Translations under genes and position numbers: made by a program
Assembly: GCA_000336895.1 (NCBI GenBank)
Contig: AOLX01000005.1
Span: 1-64,000, forward strand
Source of the DNA: Haloarcula argentinensis DSM 12282
GTDB lineage: Archaea; Halobacteriota; Halobacteria; Halobacteriales; Haloarculaceae
Direction: 5' to 3'
DNA length: 64,000 nucleotides
Shown: positions 33,768-42,930 of the stretch, piece by piece
Layout: every line of letters starts with the position of its first letter
Position numbering within the stretch: position 1 is the stretch's first letter
The notes under the pieces: model-generated
Seen by the model: only the letters and a program-made list of their open reading frames with translations
Databases searched by the model: none
Told to the model about the DNA's origin: nothing

Positions 33768-34337
33768 ATGGCACCACAGCCGAATCTGTTCTCTGTGAAG
33801 GAGTTCGCGTTCACCCTCCGGTTCACTGCGGGGACCGACCCGGTAATGGACCTGTTTCACGAGTACCCGACGCTACGACTCCGGAACGGCATGTGTACCG
33901 TGACCGAAAACGCTATGTGGCGTATCGACCACGTAGACGGTCCCGCTGACGCCATCTCTGCGTTCGATGAGGTGTTTCTCGACGAAGAACGCTGTAACGA
34001 GTGTCTCGACGAGCACCGCTGTTCCGGGACGCGGGAATATCAGGTCCTCGACCGGCGACCGGCCGCCAGAACTGTATATACGTATCACGCACACATCGAC
34101 CGGTGTTGTGCAGTACCTGCTATCGTCACCGACTACATCGGGGACGGTGTCGTCTTCGAATCGGAACGCACCAGCGGTACGTATCGGTGGCGGGTGTTGT
34201 CGCCGGTCGAAACGTCGCTCGATCCGTTGGTCGATCGTCTCGAATCAACACTCCGAACTGGGGTACAGCTCGATGTTGACCATCTGGGAAACGGTGAACG
34301 ACGGCGGCACAAGACACAGCCCGTGTTCCCACAGTGA
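33768..34337 (+). CDS. Stand-alone N-terminal (sensor-like) domain of an HTH-10-type regulator
   Basis: This 189-residue protein resembles the N-terminal domain that in many haloarchaeal regulators precedes a bacterio-opsin-activator-type HTH: FAFTLRFTAGTDPVMDLFHEYPTLRLR, MWRIDHVDGPADAI, ERCNECLDEHRC, REYQVLDRRPAARTVYTY and a final YRWRVLSP strand. The expected helix-turn-helix after residue about 175 is missing: the chain ends with a short basic tail (GNGERRRHKTQPVF). There is no trace of a continuing HTH frame in the 90 bp downstream. It may be a decoy or partner subunit. Seven Cys/His-rich positions (CNEC, HRC, DRCC) hint at metal or redox sensing. Confidence 0.75.
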   Translation: MAPQPNLFSVKEFAFTLRFTAGTDPVMDLFHEYPTLRLRNGMCTVTENAMWRIDHVDGPADAISAFDEVFLDEERCNECLDEHRCSGTREYQVLDRRPAARTVYTYHAHIDRCCAVPAIVTDYIGDGVVFESERTSGTYRWRVLSPVETSLDPLVDRLESTLRTGVQLDVDHLGNGERRRHKTQPVFPQ

Positions 34338-34428
34338 CTGCGTAGGGTCAACGGCAGTGCGTATGCGTTGTAATAGAATGTAAACCCAACTCGATTAAGT
34401 ACGATGCCGCTAAACCACCACGCCGAAA

Positions 34429-35169
34429 TCAGTGGACCGACCGCTCGTCGCTTTCGTCAATAGCCTCAATCGGGTCGGCGTTGCCAAACGATGGCTCCGG
34501 ACCGTCCCCGGCCGCGGCCCACTCGCAGGCATTGGCGAGGACCTGCTGGACCGCGTAGTTATGATAAATCGGGTACGTCTCGTGGCCCGGGCGGAAATAG
34601 AAGATTCGGCCCGCCCCGCGGCGGTAGCAACACCCTGAACGGAACACCTCGCCGCCCTCGAACCAGGAGTTGAACACGAGCGTGTCCGGCGCGGGGATGT
34701 CGAAGCGCTCGCCGTACATCTCGGTCTCCGGGAGTTCGATGTACTCGTCGATACCATCGGCGATGGGGTGGCCTGGTTCGACGACCCACAACCGCTCGGT
34801 TTCGGCGGCTTCGCGCCATTTCAGACTGCAGGTCGTCCCCATCAATTCACGAAAAATCTTCGAGTAATGGCCCGAATGGAGGACAATAAGCCCCATCCCG
34901 TCGAGGACCCGGCCTTTCACCCGGGCGACCACCTCATCAGCGACCTGATCGTGGGCGGCGTGGCCCCACCAAGTCAGAACGTCAGTTTCTGCCAGTACCT
35001 CTTCAGTGAGGCCGTGTTCGGGCTCCTGAAGCGTCGCGGTTTCCGTGTCGAAGCCGCGCTCTTCCAGTGCCGAGGCGATCGCGCCGTGAATCCCGTTGGG
35101 ATACAGGTCTGCCACCGCTTCGTGTTCCTGCTCGTGGACGTATTCGTTCCAGACTGTGACGCGTGTCAT
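34429..35169 (-). CDS. ThuA-like trehalose-utilisation family protein
   Basis: This 246-residue protein has the ThuA class I glutamine amidotransferase-like fold. Motifs: [26 protein letters not shown] near the start, [13 protein letters not shown] (residues about 64-76) and [18 protein letters not shown]. In rhizobia ThuA oxidises or handles keto-trehalose. I chose ATG 35169 (MTRVTVW), since the longer frame to 35208 adds an N-terminus lacking the pattern. No sugar genes are adjacent, so the function is uncertain. The intergenic 670 bp upstream, before the lactate permease, is unusually long. Confidence 0.82.
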   Translation of the reverse strand: MTRVTVWNEYVHEQEHEAVADLYPNGIHGAIASALEERGFDTETATLQEPEHGLTEEVLAETDVLTWWGHAAHDQVADEVVARVKGRVLDGMGLIVLHSGHYSKIFRELMGTTCSLKWREAAETERLWVVEPGHPIADGIDEYIELPETEMYGERFDIPAPDTLVFNSWFEGGEVFRSGCCYRRGAGRIFYFRPGHETYPIYHNYAVQQVLANACEWAAAGDGPEPSFGNADPIEAIDESDERSVH

Positions 35170-35655
35170 ACTCGTGGTTTCAACTTCCGCCGTAACGGCG
35201 TTCGCCAAGCGGCAATCCGTACGACGAGAGAGTGCGACACGTTTTCCTATCCGGGGATGTTTGCCGGGTATTCATTCACATACCCTCATCTGTCTCAGAT
35301 ACCGTTTTGTGTGATGCAGCGCTGGATGGTCCGGCTTGGTCCACCGCGCGCCAGCGTCGCTACACAGTGGCTATGACAGCCGCAACGCTGAACGCCGATA
35401 CGCCCCGATATCCAGCCGTATCCACAGGGCCGTGAATACTGCCCTGACACTGTGGAATACAGACGACTGTAACCCTCTTCAGTGGGAGTACAGTCGAGTG
35501 AAATCGCCGCGTAAAGAACTGCTATACCGGTTACACACGACTGTATCCCGTTCCGTTAGTTCGTACAAAATAACCCCTGATTTTTGTTGTATCAACGCTT
35601 CTCGCTCCCGTTCCGGCAAAATTCTGTATAGACTATAATGTAAACGGTAGATAGG

Positions 35656-35663
35656 TATAAATA
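35656..35663 (+). promoter_or_regulatory. TATA box, lactate permease operon
   Basis: TATAAATA is the strongest TATA match in the 670-bp region. It predicts a start near 35690 and a leader of about 150 nt before ATG 35840, unusually long for haloarchaea, where leaderless mRNAs dominate. Confidence 0.5.
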
Positions 35664-35805
35664 CTCCCTGCCAGACGACGTGACTGATGCACCCTATCAG
35701 AAACCGCCGTATCGGATGGTTTCGAGCGATAGAGCCACGTACCGAGGTGGTTCCGAAATGAGAGCACGACACCGTTTCCCGGAGCGGATCATCGGTGAAA
35801 GTGCG

Positions 35806-35821
35806 ACCTGTCCGGACAGGT
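35806..35821. promoter_or_regulatory. 16-bp perfect palindrome in lactate operon leader
   Basis: ACCTGTCCGGACAGGT lies 18 nt before the permease ATG. It could be a repressor operator or an RNA hairpin that affects translation start. No other copy is evident in this window. Confidence 0.55.
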
Positions 35822-35839
35822 GCTCAGAGGTGAGGCCCG

Positions 35840-37618
35840 ATGTCTGAGCACACACTGGTGCTCATGGCACTGCTCCCGCTGGCGACGATTGCGGTCTTGA
35901 TGGTCGGGCTGTACCAGCCGGCAACACGGACGATGCCCATTGCGTGGGCGGTGGCGGCTATCGCCGCCTTCGTTGGCTGGCAGATGTCCCCCCAGTTGAT
36001 CGCCGCCGCGTCGATACGCGGGGCGCTGACAGCGACCAGAATCCTTGTTATTGTCTTCGGGGCGATACTCCTGCTGTACACGCTGAAACAGTCAGGCGCG
36101 TTCGAGGTCATCAACGCAGGGTTCTCGTCGATCAGCGACGACCGGCGTGTGCAGGTCATTCTGCTCGTGTTCCTCATGGGATCGTTCATCGAGGGCGCGG
36201 CCGGCTTCGGGACGCCTGCGGCCATCGTCGGCCCGTTGCTGGTCGGCTTGGGCTTCCCGCCGCTTGCCGCTGTTGTCGTCGCCCTCACGGGGAACATCCT
36301 CGCTATCACCTTCGGGGCAGTCGGAACACCGCTGATCATCGGGCTGCGTGACGTGGTGTTCGCAGAGGGTACGGGTGCCTCACAGCAGGTGCTGCAACAG
36401 GGTGGCTTCGAGAGCGTCGGTGCGTACGTCGCCCAGATTGGCGTGTGGGCGGCGCTCATCCACGCTATCGTCGGCATCGCCATCCCGTTCATCGGCGTGG
36501 CGATGATGACGCGTTTCTTCGGTGAAGAGCGGTCCATCAAGCCGGCGCTCGAAGTCCTGCCGCTGTGCCTCTTCGCGTGGGCTTCCTTCGCAATCCCATA
36601 CGTCGCGACTGCGTACTTCCTCGGTCCGACGTTCCCGGCACTGCTGGGTGCGATGGTCGGGCTACTCGTGGTCACGACCACGCTACGGGCCGGTTACTTC
36701 GTCCCCGACGAGGAATGGGACTTCGGCCCGCAGGCCCAGTGGCCGGACCACTGGATCGGCAGTATCGAGCCCGGAGAGGGTGTCGGCACCACATCGGGAA
36801 GCAGCCGGGAAGGAACGGTCGCAGCTGACGGTGGCACGGCAACGTTTGAAGACTCACACTCGCAGGATATGTCGCTGGGTATGGCCTGGCTGCCGTACCT
36901 CCTCGTCGCCGCGTTGCTCGTCGTGACCCGCGTTGTCAGTCCGATTCAGGAGTTCCTCTCGACGAACGGCGTTCTGCTGTGGAATAACATCCTCGGCACG
37001 CCGTTCTCGGAGGGCGTCGAGTTGTTCTACCTCCCCGGGAGTCTCTTCGTCCTCGTGGCCGTGATTACCTACGCGCTCCACGGGATGTCAACCGACGAAA
37101 TCAAGTCCTCGTGGAGCGAGGCGCTCCGAAACATTGCGCCGGCTGTCGTGGCGCTGTGGTTCGCTGTCGCGACGGTCATGATTATGCAACGGACCGGCAG
37201 TACCGTTGTGCTGGAGGCCGCGCCGATCAACTCCGGAATGCTCGGACTGCTGTCAGATATCACGGCGAGTGGGACCGGCCAGATGTTCCCGTTCTTCTCG
37301 GGCTTCATCGGCGCGTTCGGTGCCTTCATCGCCGGTTCGAACACGGTCAGCGACATCCTGTTCGGGCTGTTCCAGTTCCAGGCCGCCCAGCAGATCGGTG
37401 CCCCCACCCAGATTGTCGTTGCCGCACAGGCGGTCGGCGGCGCAATCGGCAACCTCATCGCCATTCACAACGTGGTCGCCGCCCTCACGGTGGTCGGCCT
37501 CATCGGCGAGGAGGGACGCGTCATCCGCCTCGAACTGATTCCGGTGCTGTACTACGGTGTGTTCACGGGTATACTGACGCTTATCCTGGCCTTCGTCGTG
37601 GCCCCGGGCGCCTTCTAA
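35840..37618 (+). CDS. lctP: L-lactate permease (LctP/LldP family)
   Basis: This 592-residue lactate:proton symporter has about 12-14 membrane helices. Family blocks are FVGWQMSPQLIAAASIRGALTATRI, GSFIEGAAGFGTPAAIVGPLLVGLGFPPL (about residues 113-141) and FSGFIGAFGAFIAGSNTVSDILFGLFQ near the C-terminus. A polar 45-residue loop around residues 290-340 (EPGEGVGTTSGSSREGTV) is an acidic, haloarchaeal-style insert. It is followed 41 bp downstream by the FAD/Fe-S D-lactate dehydrogenase, forming an uptake plus oxidation operon. Confidence 0.93.
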   Translation: MSEHTLVLMALLPLATIAVLMVGLYQPATRTMPIAWAVAAIAAFVGWQMSPQLIAAASIRGALTATRILVIVFGAILLLYTLKQSGAFEVINAGFSSISDDRRVQVILLVFLMGSFIEGAAGFGTPAAIVGPLLVGLGFPPLAAVVVALTGNILAITFGAVGTPLIIGLRDVVFAEGTGASQQVLQQGGFESVGAYVAQIGVWAALIHAIVGIAIPFIGVAMMTRFFGEERSIKPALEVLPLCLFAWASFAIPYVATAYFLGPTFPALLGAMVGLLVVTTTLRAGYFVPDEEWDFGPQAQWPDHWIGSIEPGEGVGTTSGSSREGTVAADGGTATFEDSHSQDMSLGMAWLPYLLVAALLVVTRVVSPIQEFLSTNGVLLWNNILGTPFSEGVELFYLPGSLFVLVAVITYALHGMSTDEIKSSWSEALRNIAPAVVALWFAVATVMIMQRTGSTVVLEAAPINSGMLGLLSDITASGTGQMFPFFSGFIGAFGAFIAGSNTVSDILFGLFQFQAAQQIGAPTQIVVAAQAVGGAIGNLIAIHNVVAALTVVGLIGEEGRVIRLELIPVLYYGVFTGILTLILAFVVAPGAF

Positions 37619-37659
37619 CCCGACTCACCTTCCCACCTACCTCTACCCACTTCCCATTC

Positions 37660-40600
37660 ATGGCATACGATTCCCGACTCTCCGAGCAACGTGACCCGGC
37701 GACAGACCCGAACGCGAACTACGACTATCAGGGCGATAGCATCCACAGGCCGGATCTCGTGGCGGCTCTGGAGCGTCGTGTAGACGGTGATGTACGCTTC
37801 GACACGTACACTCGGGAGTTGTTCGCAACTGACGCAAGCGCGTACGAGCAGCTCCCGATCGGCGTCGTCTCCCCGGTCTCGACTGATGACGTGGTCGCGG
37901 TGATGGAATATTGCGCCGAGGAGGACATTCCAGTCCTCCCACGGGGCGGCGGGACTAGCCTCGCCGGACAAGCCGTCAACGAGGCGGTCGTCCTCGATTT
38001 CAAACGGCACATGGACGAGGCGTTGTCGGTCGACCCGGAAGCCGAGCAGGCTCGCGCGCAGGTCGGCATCACCATCGCTCGCCTCAACGACCGGCTCGAA
38101 CCTCACGGGCTGAAGTTCGCGCCAGACCCGGCCTGGGGCGACAAGAGCGTTCTCGGCGGTGCAATCGGGAACAATACGACCGGTGCACACTCGCTGAAAT
38201 ACGGGAAAACAGACGCCTATATCGAGGAGTGTGAGGTCGTCCTCGCGGACGGAACCCGGACGACATTCGGCTGGGTAGACGTTGATGATCTCGAAGCACG
38301 AGCGGCCGAGGCCGGCCCCGACGCCGACCTCGAAACTCGGATCTACGCCGAAGTCTCGAAAATCCTCTCAGAAGACGCCGTGGAGATTGACGACAAATAT
38401 CCGGAGCTCAAACGCAACGTCTCCGGGTACAATCTGGACGAACTGGTCGATAACGCCAGGGAGCGCGGCGAAGTCAACCTCGCACGCCTGCTCGCCGGGA
38501 GCGAGGGAACGTTGGCCGTCGTGACGGAGGCGACGGTTTCGCTCGAACCTGTTCCCGAGGCCACGGCTGTCGCCATGCTGACCTACGACGACATCATCTC
38601 GGCGATGCGGGACGTGGCCCCGATTCTCGACCACGACCCCTCGGCCGTCGAGGTTATGGACGACGTGCTCCTTGATCTCGCTACGGAGACACCGGAGTTT
38701 GCCGACGTCGTCGGCATGCTCCCCGAGGAGACGGACTCGACGCTCCTCGTCGAGTTCTACGCCGAATCGGCCGAGGAGGGCGCTCAGAAGGTCGCCGATC
38801 TGCTCGCCGACCGACTCCCAGGATACGACGCCAGAGAGTCCCCAAGCGAGGGGGCGGCGTCGCTCACTGATGCCCCCGTCCACGCCGTCGATGCGCTGGA
38901 AGCCTACGACGCGGACCGACAGGCAAAATTCTGGAAGATGCGCAAGGCCGGGCTGCCAATTCTCCTGTCGCGGACGGGCGACGACAAGCACTGGCCGTTC
39001 GTCGAAGACACGGCTATCCCGGCTGAGAACCTCCCGGAGTACGTCGCCGACATCCGGGAGTTGTTCGACGAGCACGACACCTTCGCCTCCTACTACGCCC
39101 ACGCCGGCCCCGGCGTCCTGCATATCAGACCGCTGTTGAACCTGAAATCCGGGGACGGCATCGAGACGATGGAAACCATCTCCGACGCTATCACGGATCT
39201 CGTCGTCCAGTACGACGGGTCCGTGTCGGGCGAACACGGCGACGGGCGTGCCCGAACCCAGTGGAACCGCAAGCTCTACGGCGACGACCTCTGGGAGACG
39301 TTCCGCGACCTGAAGTCGGCGTTCGACCCCGACTGGCGGCTGAACCCGGGGAACATCTGTGGCGAGCACGACCCGGCCGAGAGCCTCCGGTACGACCCGG
39401 AATACGAATTCAACGCTGGCTTCGAACCGACACTCGACTGGGACAACGAGAACGGGTTCCAGGGGATGGTCGAACTCTGTCACGGCTGTGCGGGCTGTAC
39501 CGGCCACCAGGAAACGACTGGCGGCGTCATGTGTCCGACCTACCGCGCGGCCGAAGAGGAAATCACGAGCACTCGCGGCCGGGCCAACATGCTCCGGTCG
39601 GCGATGGACGGTGATCTCCCGGATGATCCCTTTGAGGAGGAGTTCGTCACGGAAGTCCTTGACCTCTGCATCGGTTGTAAAGGCTGTAAAAAGGACTGCC
39701 CGAGCGGCGTCGACATGGCGAAGCTCAAGGCCGAGGTGGTCCACGAACACCACCAGCGCGAGGGCATCTCGTTGCGGGACCGACTGTTCGCTAACGTCGA
39801 GACCGTGCTCTCCCTCGGGAGCACGTTCGCTCCGGTATCGAACTGGCTGATGGACCTGCCGGGGTCGGGACTGCTCATGGAGAAAACGGTCGGTATCACG
39901 GAAGAGCGGACGCTACCCGGCTTCCACCGGACCACGTTCCGGGACTGGTGGGCTGACCGCGGCGGCGCAATGGTCGCGGCGAGCAAAGCTGACCGGAAGG
40001 CGCTCTTGCTCGCTGACCCGTACACGAATTACAGCCACCCCGATGTCGGGAAAGCGGCTGTAGAAGTGCTGGAGGCGGCGGGCGTCCACGTCGTCGTGCC
40101 CGACGATGTGACAGACAGCGGCCGTCCCGCGTTCTCGAAGAGTATGCTAAACCACGCTCGTGAGACAGCTCAGGCGAACGTGGACGCGCTCGCACCGCGA
40201 ATCCGCGACGGCTGGGACGTGGTCACCATCGAACCCTCGGACGCGGTGATGTACCAGGTCGACTACCGGGACCTGCTCTCCGGCGACTATGTCGACACCG
40301 TCGCGGAAAACACGTACGGCGTCTGCGAGTACCTCGACACGTACCGGCTGGGAGAGACGATCGCCTTCGACGAGCCAGGCGACTCGCTGGCGTACCACGG
40401 CCACTGTCACCAGAAGGCGACGAAGAAGGATCACCACGCCGTCGGCGTCCTCCGTCGGGCCGGCTACGAAGTCGACCCGCTCGATTCGGGCTGTTGTGGC
40501 ATGGCCGGGAGTTTCGGCTACGAGGCCGAACACTACTCGATGAGCGAGGGCATCGCGGACCTCCTGCTGGGACAGATAGATGACTCGCCCGCCGGGCAAG

Positions 40601-40704
40601 TCGTCGCGCCCGGCGCGTCCTGCCGGTCCCAGATTGACGACTTCGGCGACAGTGACGTGGAGCCGCCACATCCCATCGAGATGGTCGCGGCGGCGATACG
40701 GTAA
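37660..40704 (+). CDS. FAD-binding, Fe-S D-lactate dehydrogenase / glycolate oxidase-type fusion
   Basis: This 1014-residue membrane-associated respiratory enzyme would oxidise D-lactate to pyruvate with a quinone acceptor. Residues 50-250 hold the FAD-binding 4 domain (LPRGGGTSLAGQAVN, GGAIGNNTTGAHSLKYGKTDAYIEECEVVLADGT). The FAD-oxidase C domain follows (YYAHAGPGVLHIRPL, SGEHGDGRARTQW). Then two 4Fe-4S motifs: CHGCAGCTGHQ...CP and CIGCKGCKKDCP. The C-terminus has the CCG domain (HGHCHQKATKKDHH, SGCCGMAGSFG). Start ATG 37660; a longer frame from 37111 runs through the permease gene and is spurious. Such Glp-C-type fusions replace the LldEFG complex in halophiles. It is co-transcribed with the permease. 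Confidence 0.92.
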   Translation: MAYDSRLSEQRDPATDPNANYDYQGDSIHRPDLVAALERRVDGDVRFDTYTRELFATDASAYEQLPIGVVSPVSTDDVVAVMEYCAEEDIPVLPRGGGTSLAGQAVNEAVVLDFKRHMDEALSVDPEAEQARAQVGITIARLNDRLEPHGLKFAPDPAWGDKSVLGGAIGNNTTGAHSLKYGKTDAYIEECEVVLADGTRTTFGWVDVDDLEARAAEAGPDADLETRIYAEVSKILSEDAVEIDDKYPELKRNVSGYNLDELVDNARERGEVNLARLLAGSEGTLAVVTEATVSLEPVPEATAVAMLTYDDIISAMRDVAPILDHDPSAVEVMDDVLLDLATETPEFADVVGMLPEETDSTLLVEFYAESAEEGAQKVADLLADRLPGYDARESPSEGAASLTDAPVHAVDALEAYDADRQAKFWKMRKAGLPILLSRTGDDKHWPFVEDTAIPAENLPEYVADIRELFDEHDTFASYYAHAGPGVLHIRPLLNLKSGDGIETMETISDAITDLVVQYDGSVSGEHGDGRARTQWNRKLYGDDLWETFRDLKSAFDPDWRLNPGNICGEHDPAESLRYDPEYEFNAGFEPTLDWDNENGFQGMVELCHGCAGCTGHQETTGGVMCPTYRAAEEEITSTRGRANMLRSAMDGDLPDDPFEEEFVTEVLDLCIGCKGCKKDCPSGVDMAKLKAEVVHEHHQREGISLRDRLFANVETVLSLGSTFAPVSNWLMDLPGSGLLMEKTVGITEERTLPGFHRTTFRDWWADRGGAMVAASKADRKALLLADPYTNYSHPDVGKAAVEVLEAAGVHVVVPDDVTDSGRPAFSKSMLNHARETAQANVDALAPRIRDGWDVVTIEPSDAVMYQVDYRDLLSGDYVDTVAENTYGVCEYLDTYRLGETIAFDEPGDSLAYHGHCHQKATKKDHHAVGVLRRAGYEVDPLDSGCCGMAGSFGYEAEHYSMSEGIADLLLGQIDDSPAGQVVAPGASCRSQIDDFGDSDVEPPHPIEMVAAAIR

Positions 40705-40733
40705 CCGGGTCCGGCGACACCTCCCGGCAGTGG

Positions 40734-41171
40734 TCAGAACCCGAATCCGTCTCTTTGTCTGACCGTGACGTCGTGCCCGTCAACTGTTGATCGAAGCGCC
40801 TGTGTGAACGGTTCGGGGTCGAACTGGCCGTGGACACGAACCGTCGTCGCGGAGTCTGCCCGGGGCTGTGCGGTGATTTTCGGCCGACCGACTCGACCAC
40901 CAGTGTGGATATCGACGCTGTCGAGCGTGTCGTATGATTGTGTCTCGACCTGTTCGGCCGTCTCGATTGCCGCGGGGACGCCCTCCTCGACCACCTGTGA
41001 GGCGAATGCGGCGGCCCGCTGATCCGGCGACCCGAACAGCAGGTCGACGGGTGTCAGATAGTCGTATTCGACGAAGTACGCCCGCTCCGTACAGAACAAC
41101 ACGTCGACCAGCCGGAGCGGGTACGACCCACGCATCGTGTAGTGCAAGTGGACGCGGAGTTCGTCGGTCAC
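40734..41171 (-). CDS. Unknown protein, last gene of the Nramp-like operon
   Basis: This 145-residue protein (MTDELRVHLHYTMRGSYPLRLVDVL...) has no family I can name. It looks alpha/beta with a C-terminal part rich in Val/Thr/Arg (TTVRVHGQFDPEPFTQALRSTVDG). I place the start at the GTG 41169-41171, whose GTGA overlaps the TGA of the upstream transporter gene, mirroring the overlap between the regulator and transporter; GTG 41180 is another candidate. Its coupling to the transporter suggests a partner or regulator of metal homeostasis. Confidence 0.7.
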   Translation of the reverse strand: MTDELRVHLHYTMRGSYPLRLVDVLFCTERAYFVEYDYLTPVDLLFGSPDQRAAAFASQVVEEGVPAAIETAEQVETQSYDTLDSVDIHTGGRVGRPKITAQPRADSATTVRVHGQFDPEPFTQALRSTVDGHDVTVRQRDGFGF

Positions 41172-42922
41172 GAGAACCACCCTTTTGCAGTGGCAGCGTC
41201 AGCGACCGTTCCGTCTGCCGCAATCTTCGCACGTCCTACCCGAGACATCGTATACACCTGGACGAGCAGGAAGACCGCCCAGAGGGCGTACCCGCCCGGT
41301 GCACTGCCGAGTATGGTCGTTTGGACGGCGAACGCTCGTAATCCCAGCCGTGTCGTCAGCCCCGTTCCGATCAAGAGGACGCTGAAGTAGCCGAAAAACG
41401 CGGCGGCGATCCACATTGCGGCGATCCGACCCCAGCCAGGCATCGTGTGCTCTGGCAGCCGGACCGTGTTGACGAGCTGGACGATGATGATGTACGGCCA
41501 CATCAACAGCCCGGACATCGCCGCTCCGACGACTAGGAGCCCGAAGGGATCGGATATTGATATCGGAAGGGTGAGGATGAGCACGCCCCAGCCACAGAAG
41601 ACGGTCAGCAATCCCCAGAACAGTCGCGGCAGGCTCCAGCCCGCCTCCCGCCCGTATAGCTCGTAGATGATGTCTGAACTGTTCCGGACGAACGATTCGA
41701 TGATTGCGTATTCAGTCGTGAACAGGGCGAGAAACAGCGTGACGTAGATGACGCCCGTCGTGAACCCGCCGACCGACGGTGCAATCTCGATGAGCCACAT
41801 ATCGACCGCGTCGCTCGTCGCACCCGGCGCCTGTGACACCGCGATGACGACCAGCATCGTTGTAACGAGGAGAAGACCCAGCAGGAAGGTCAACAGGTGT
41901 TCGAGCTGTGTCACGCGCCACCAGCCCCGCCACCGCTTGAGGTTCTGCGTGTCCGGAATGAACGTGAACCCGTCCTCGTGGACTGTCTCGGGGTCGTCGC
42001 CGGCGAAGGGGTTCTTGATCCGACCCTGATACCGGCCCATTCCGTAGCCCTTCTCGCGTATCCAGAGGCTCTGTGAGAGGTTGAGGTAGCCGCCCGCGCC
42101 GGCGTAGGCCAGCGCCCCGACCAGCACGGCGATGGTTCCGACCGGCGAATAGTCACCAACCTCCGTCAGACTTCCCGGGACGCCGACCAGCACATCCACC
42201 GACCCAATGAGAACGAACAGCAGCAGTGAGAACGCAATAGACAGCGCCACCAGAACGAGCTGGAGGCTCTCGACGACGTTGTACATCAGCGGTGTCACCT
42301 GATAGGTCACCCAGATGAACACCATGAGCCCGATGCCGAACAGTCGCCAGCCGACGATGTCGACACCGCCGAAGTCATACGTTCCGAGTCCAAGACCCTG
42401 TGCACCGATCTGCGCGGCGCTCGCAGCCCACCCCGGCCAGCCGAGACTGATGAACCCGCCGACCAGCATGGCCAGCGGGAGGACCGGATGGACCCGTTCG
42501 AACGCTCGAAACACGCTCTCACCGGTCGCCAGTGTCCACCGCTGTATCTCCGTGTTGATGACAAAGTGGAGACAGACAGCCGTGAGGAACAGCCAGTACA
42601 GTCCCCACCCGTAGCTGGCGACCAGATGCGGCCAGAACAGCGTCTCACCGCTGCCGAGCGACGCCCCCAGCATGATCGCGCTGGGACCGACGACGTGGCG
42701 GAGTTTCGGCACTTTCGGCAACGAGAGTTCTCTGAACCGCCCGCCCGACCCCGTGTCCGGATGGGCATCGCTCTCCGGTGCTACCTCGAGGTTGTCGTAC
42801 GCGACCGGGGTGTACGATGAGATCGGATACCGCTGCTCTTTGCGAGAGGCGTACACCTCTGCTGTCTCTGACTCCGTCTCTTCCGCTACCTCCGACTGTT
42901 CCGTCGGCTTTTCCTCTGGCAT
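41168..42922 (-). CDS. Nramp-family-like metal ion transporter lacking the DPGN motif
   Basis: This 584-residue polytopic membrane protein has about 11 helices after a 65-residue polar, Glu-rich N-terminus. It starts at ATG 42922 (MPEEKPTEQSEV); a GTG at 42934 with GTGA overlap of the regulator stop is an equally plausible start. The first helix reads VVGPSAIMLGASLGSGETLFWP: where Mn2+/Fe2+ Nramp proteins have DPGN, this has GSGE. The sequence otherwise keeps the Nramp helix order (LHFVINTEIQRWTLATGES, GGFISLGWPGW). The substrate is therefore probably not the classical divalent ion. It is part of an operon with an HTH regulator upstream. Confidence 0.75.
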   Translation of the reverse strand: MPEEKPTEQSEVAEETESETAEVYASRKEQRYPISSYTPVAYDNLEVAPESDAHPDTGSGGRFRELSLPKVPKLRHVVGPSAIMLGASLGSGETLFWPHLVASYGWGLYWLFLTAVCLHFVINTEIQRWTLATGESVFRAFERVHPVLPLAMLVGGFISLGWPGWAASAAQIGAQGLGLGTYDFGGVDIVGWRLFGIGLMVFIWVTYQVTPLMYNVVESLQLVLVALSIAFSLLLFVLIGSVDVLVGVPGSLTEVGDYSPVGTIAVLVGALAYAGAGGYLNLSQSLWIREKGYGMGRYQGRIKNPFAGDDPETVHEDGFTFIPDTQNLKRWRGWWRVTQLEHLLTFLLGLLLVTTMLVVIAVSQAPGATSDAVDMWLIEIAPSVGGFTTGVIYVTLFLALFTTEYAIIESFVRNSSDIIYELYGREAGWSLPRLFWGLLTVFCGWGVLILTLPISISDPFGLLVVGAAMSGLLMWPYIIIVQLVNTVRLPEHTMPGWGRIAAMWIAAAFFGYFSVLLIGTGLTTRLGLRAFAVQTTILGSAPGGYALWAVFLLVQVYTMSRVGRAKIAADGTVADAATAKGWFS

Positions 42923-42930
42923 CGATGAAC

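Larger units (their letters stand above)
35170..35839. other. 670-bp intergenic region/leader before lactate permease
   Basis: No convincing gene. Small frames on both strands (for example 35336-35638 plus, 35479-35772 minus) lack haloarchaeal codon bias or family features. It contains a clear TATA box TATAAATA at 35656-35663, followed by a leader of about 155 nt; short TACAG/CTGTA inverted repeats near 35457-35470 and 35489-35546; and a perfect palindrome at 35806-35821. Probable promoter and regulatory leader of the lactate operon. Confidence 0.6.

Noticed and set aside
35479..35772. 97-residue ORF in the lactate leader (RILPEREREALIQQ...)
   Set aside because: Low GC, no haloarchaeal codon bias and no motifs; more likely chance in a regulatory region.
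37111..37659. 183-codon upstream extension of the D-lactate dehydrogenase
   Set aside because: It lies inside the lactate permease gene in another frame and lacks the family start; ATG 37660 fits the FAD-domain N-terminus.
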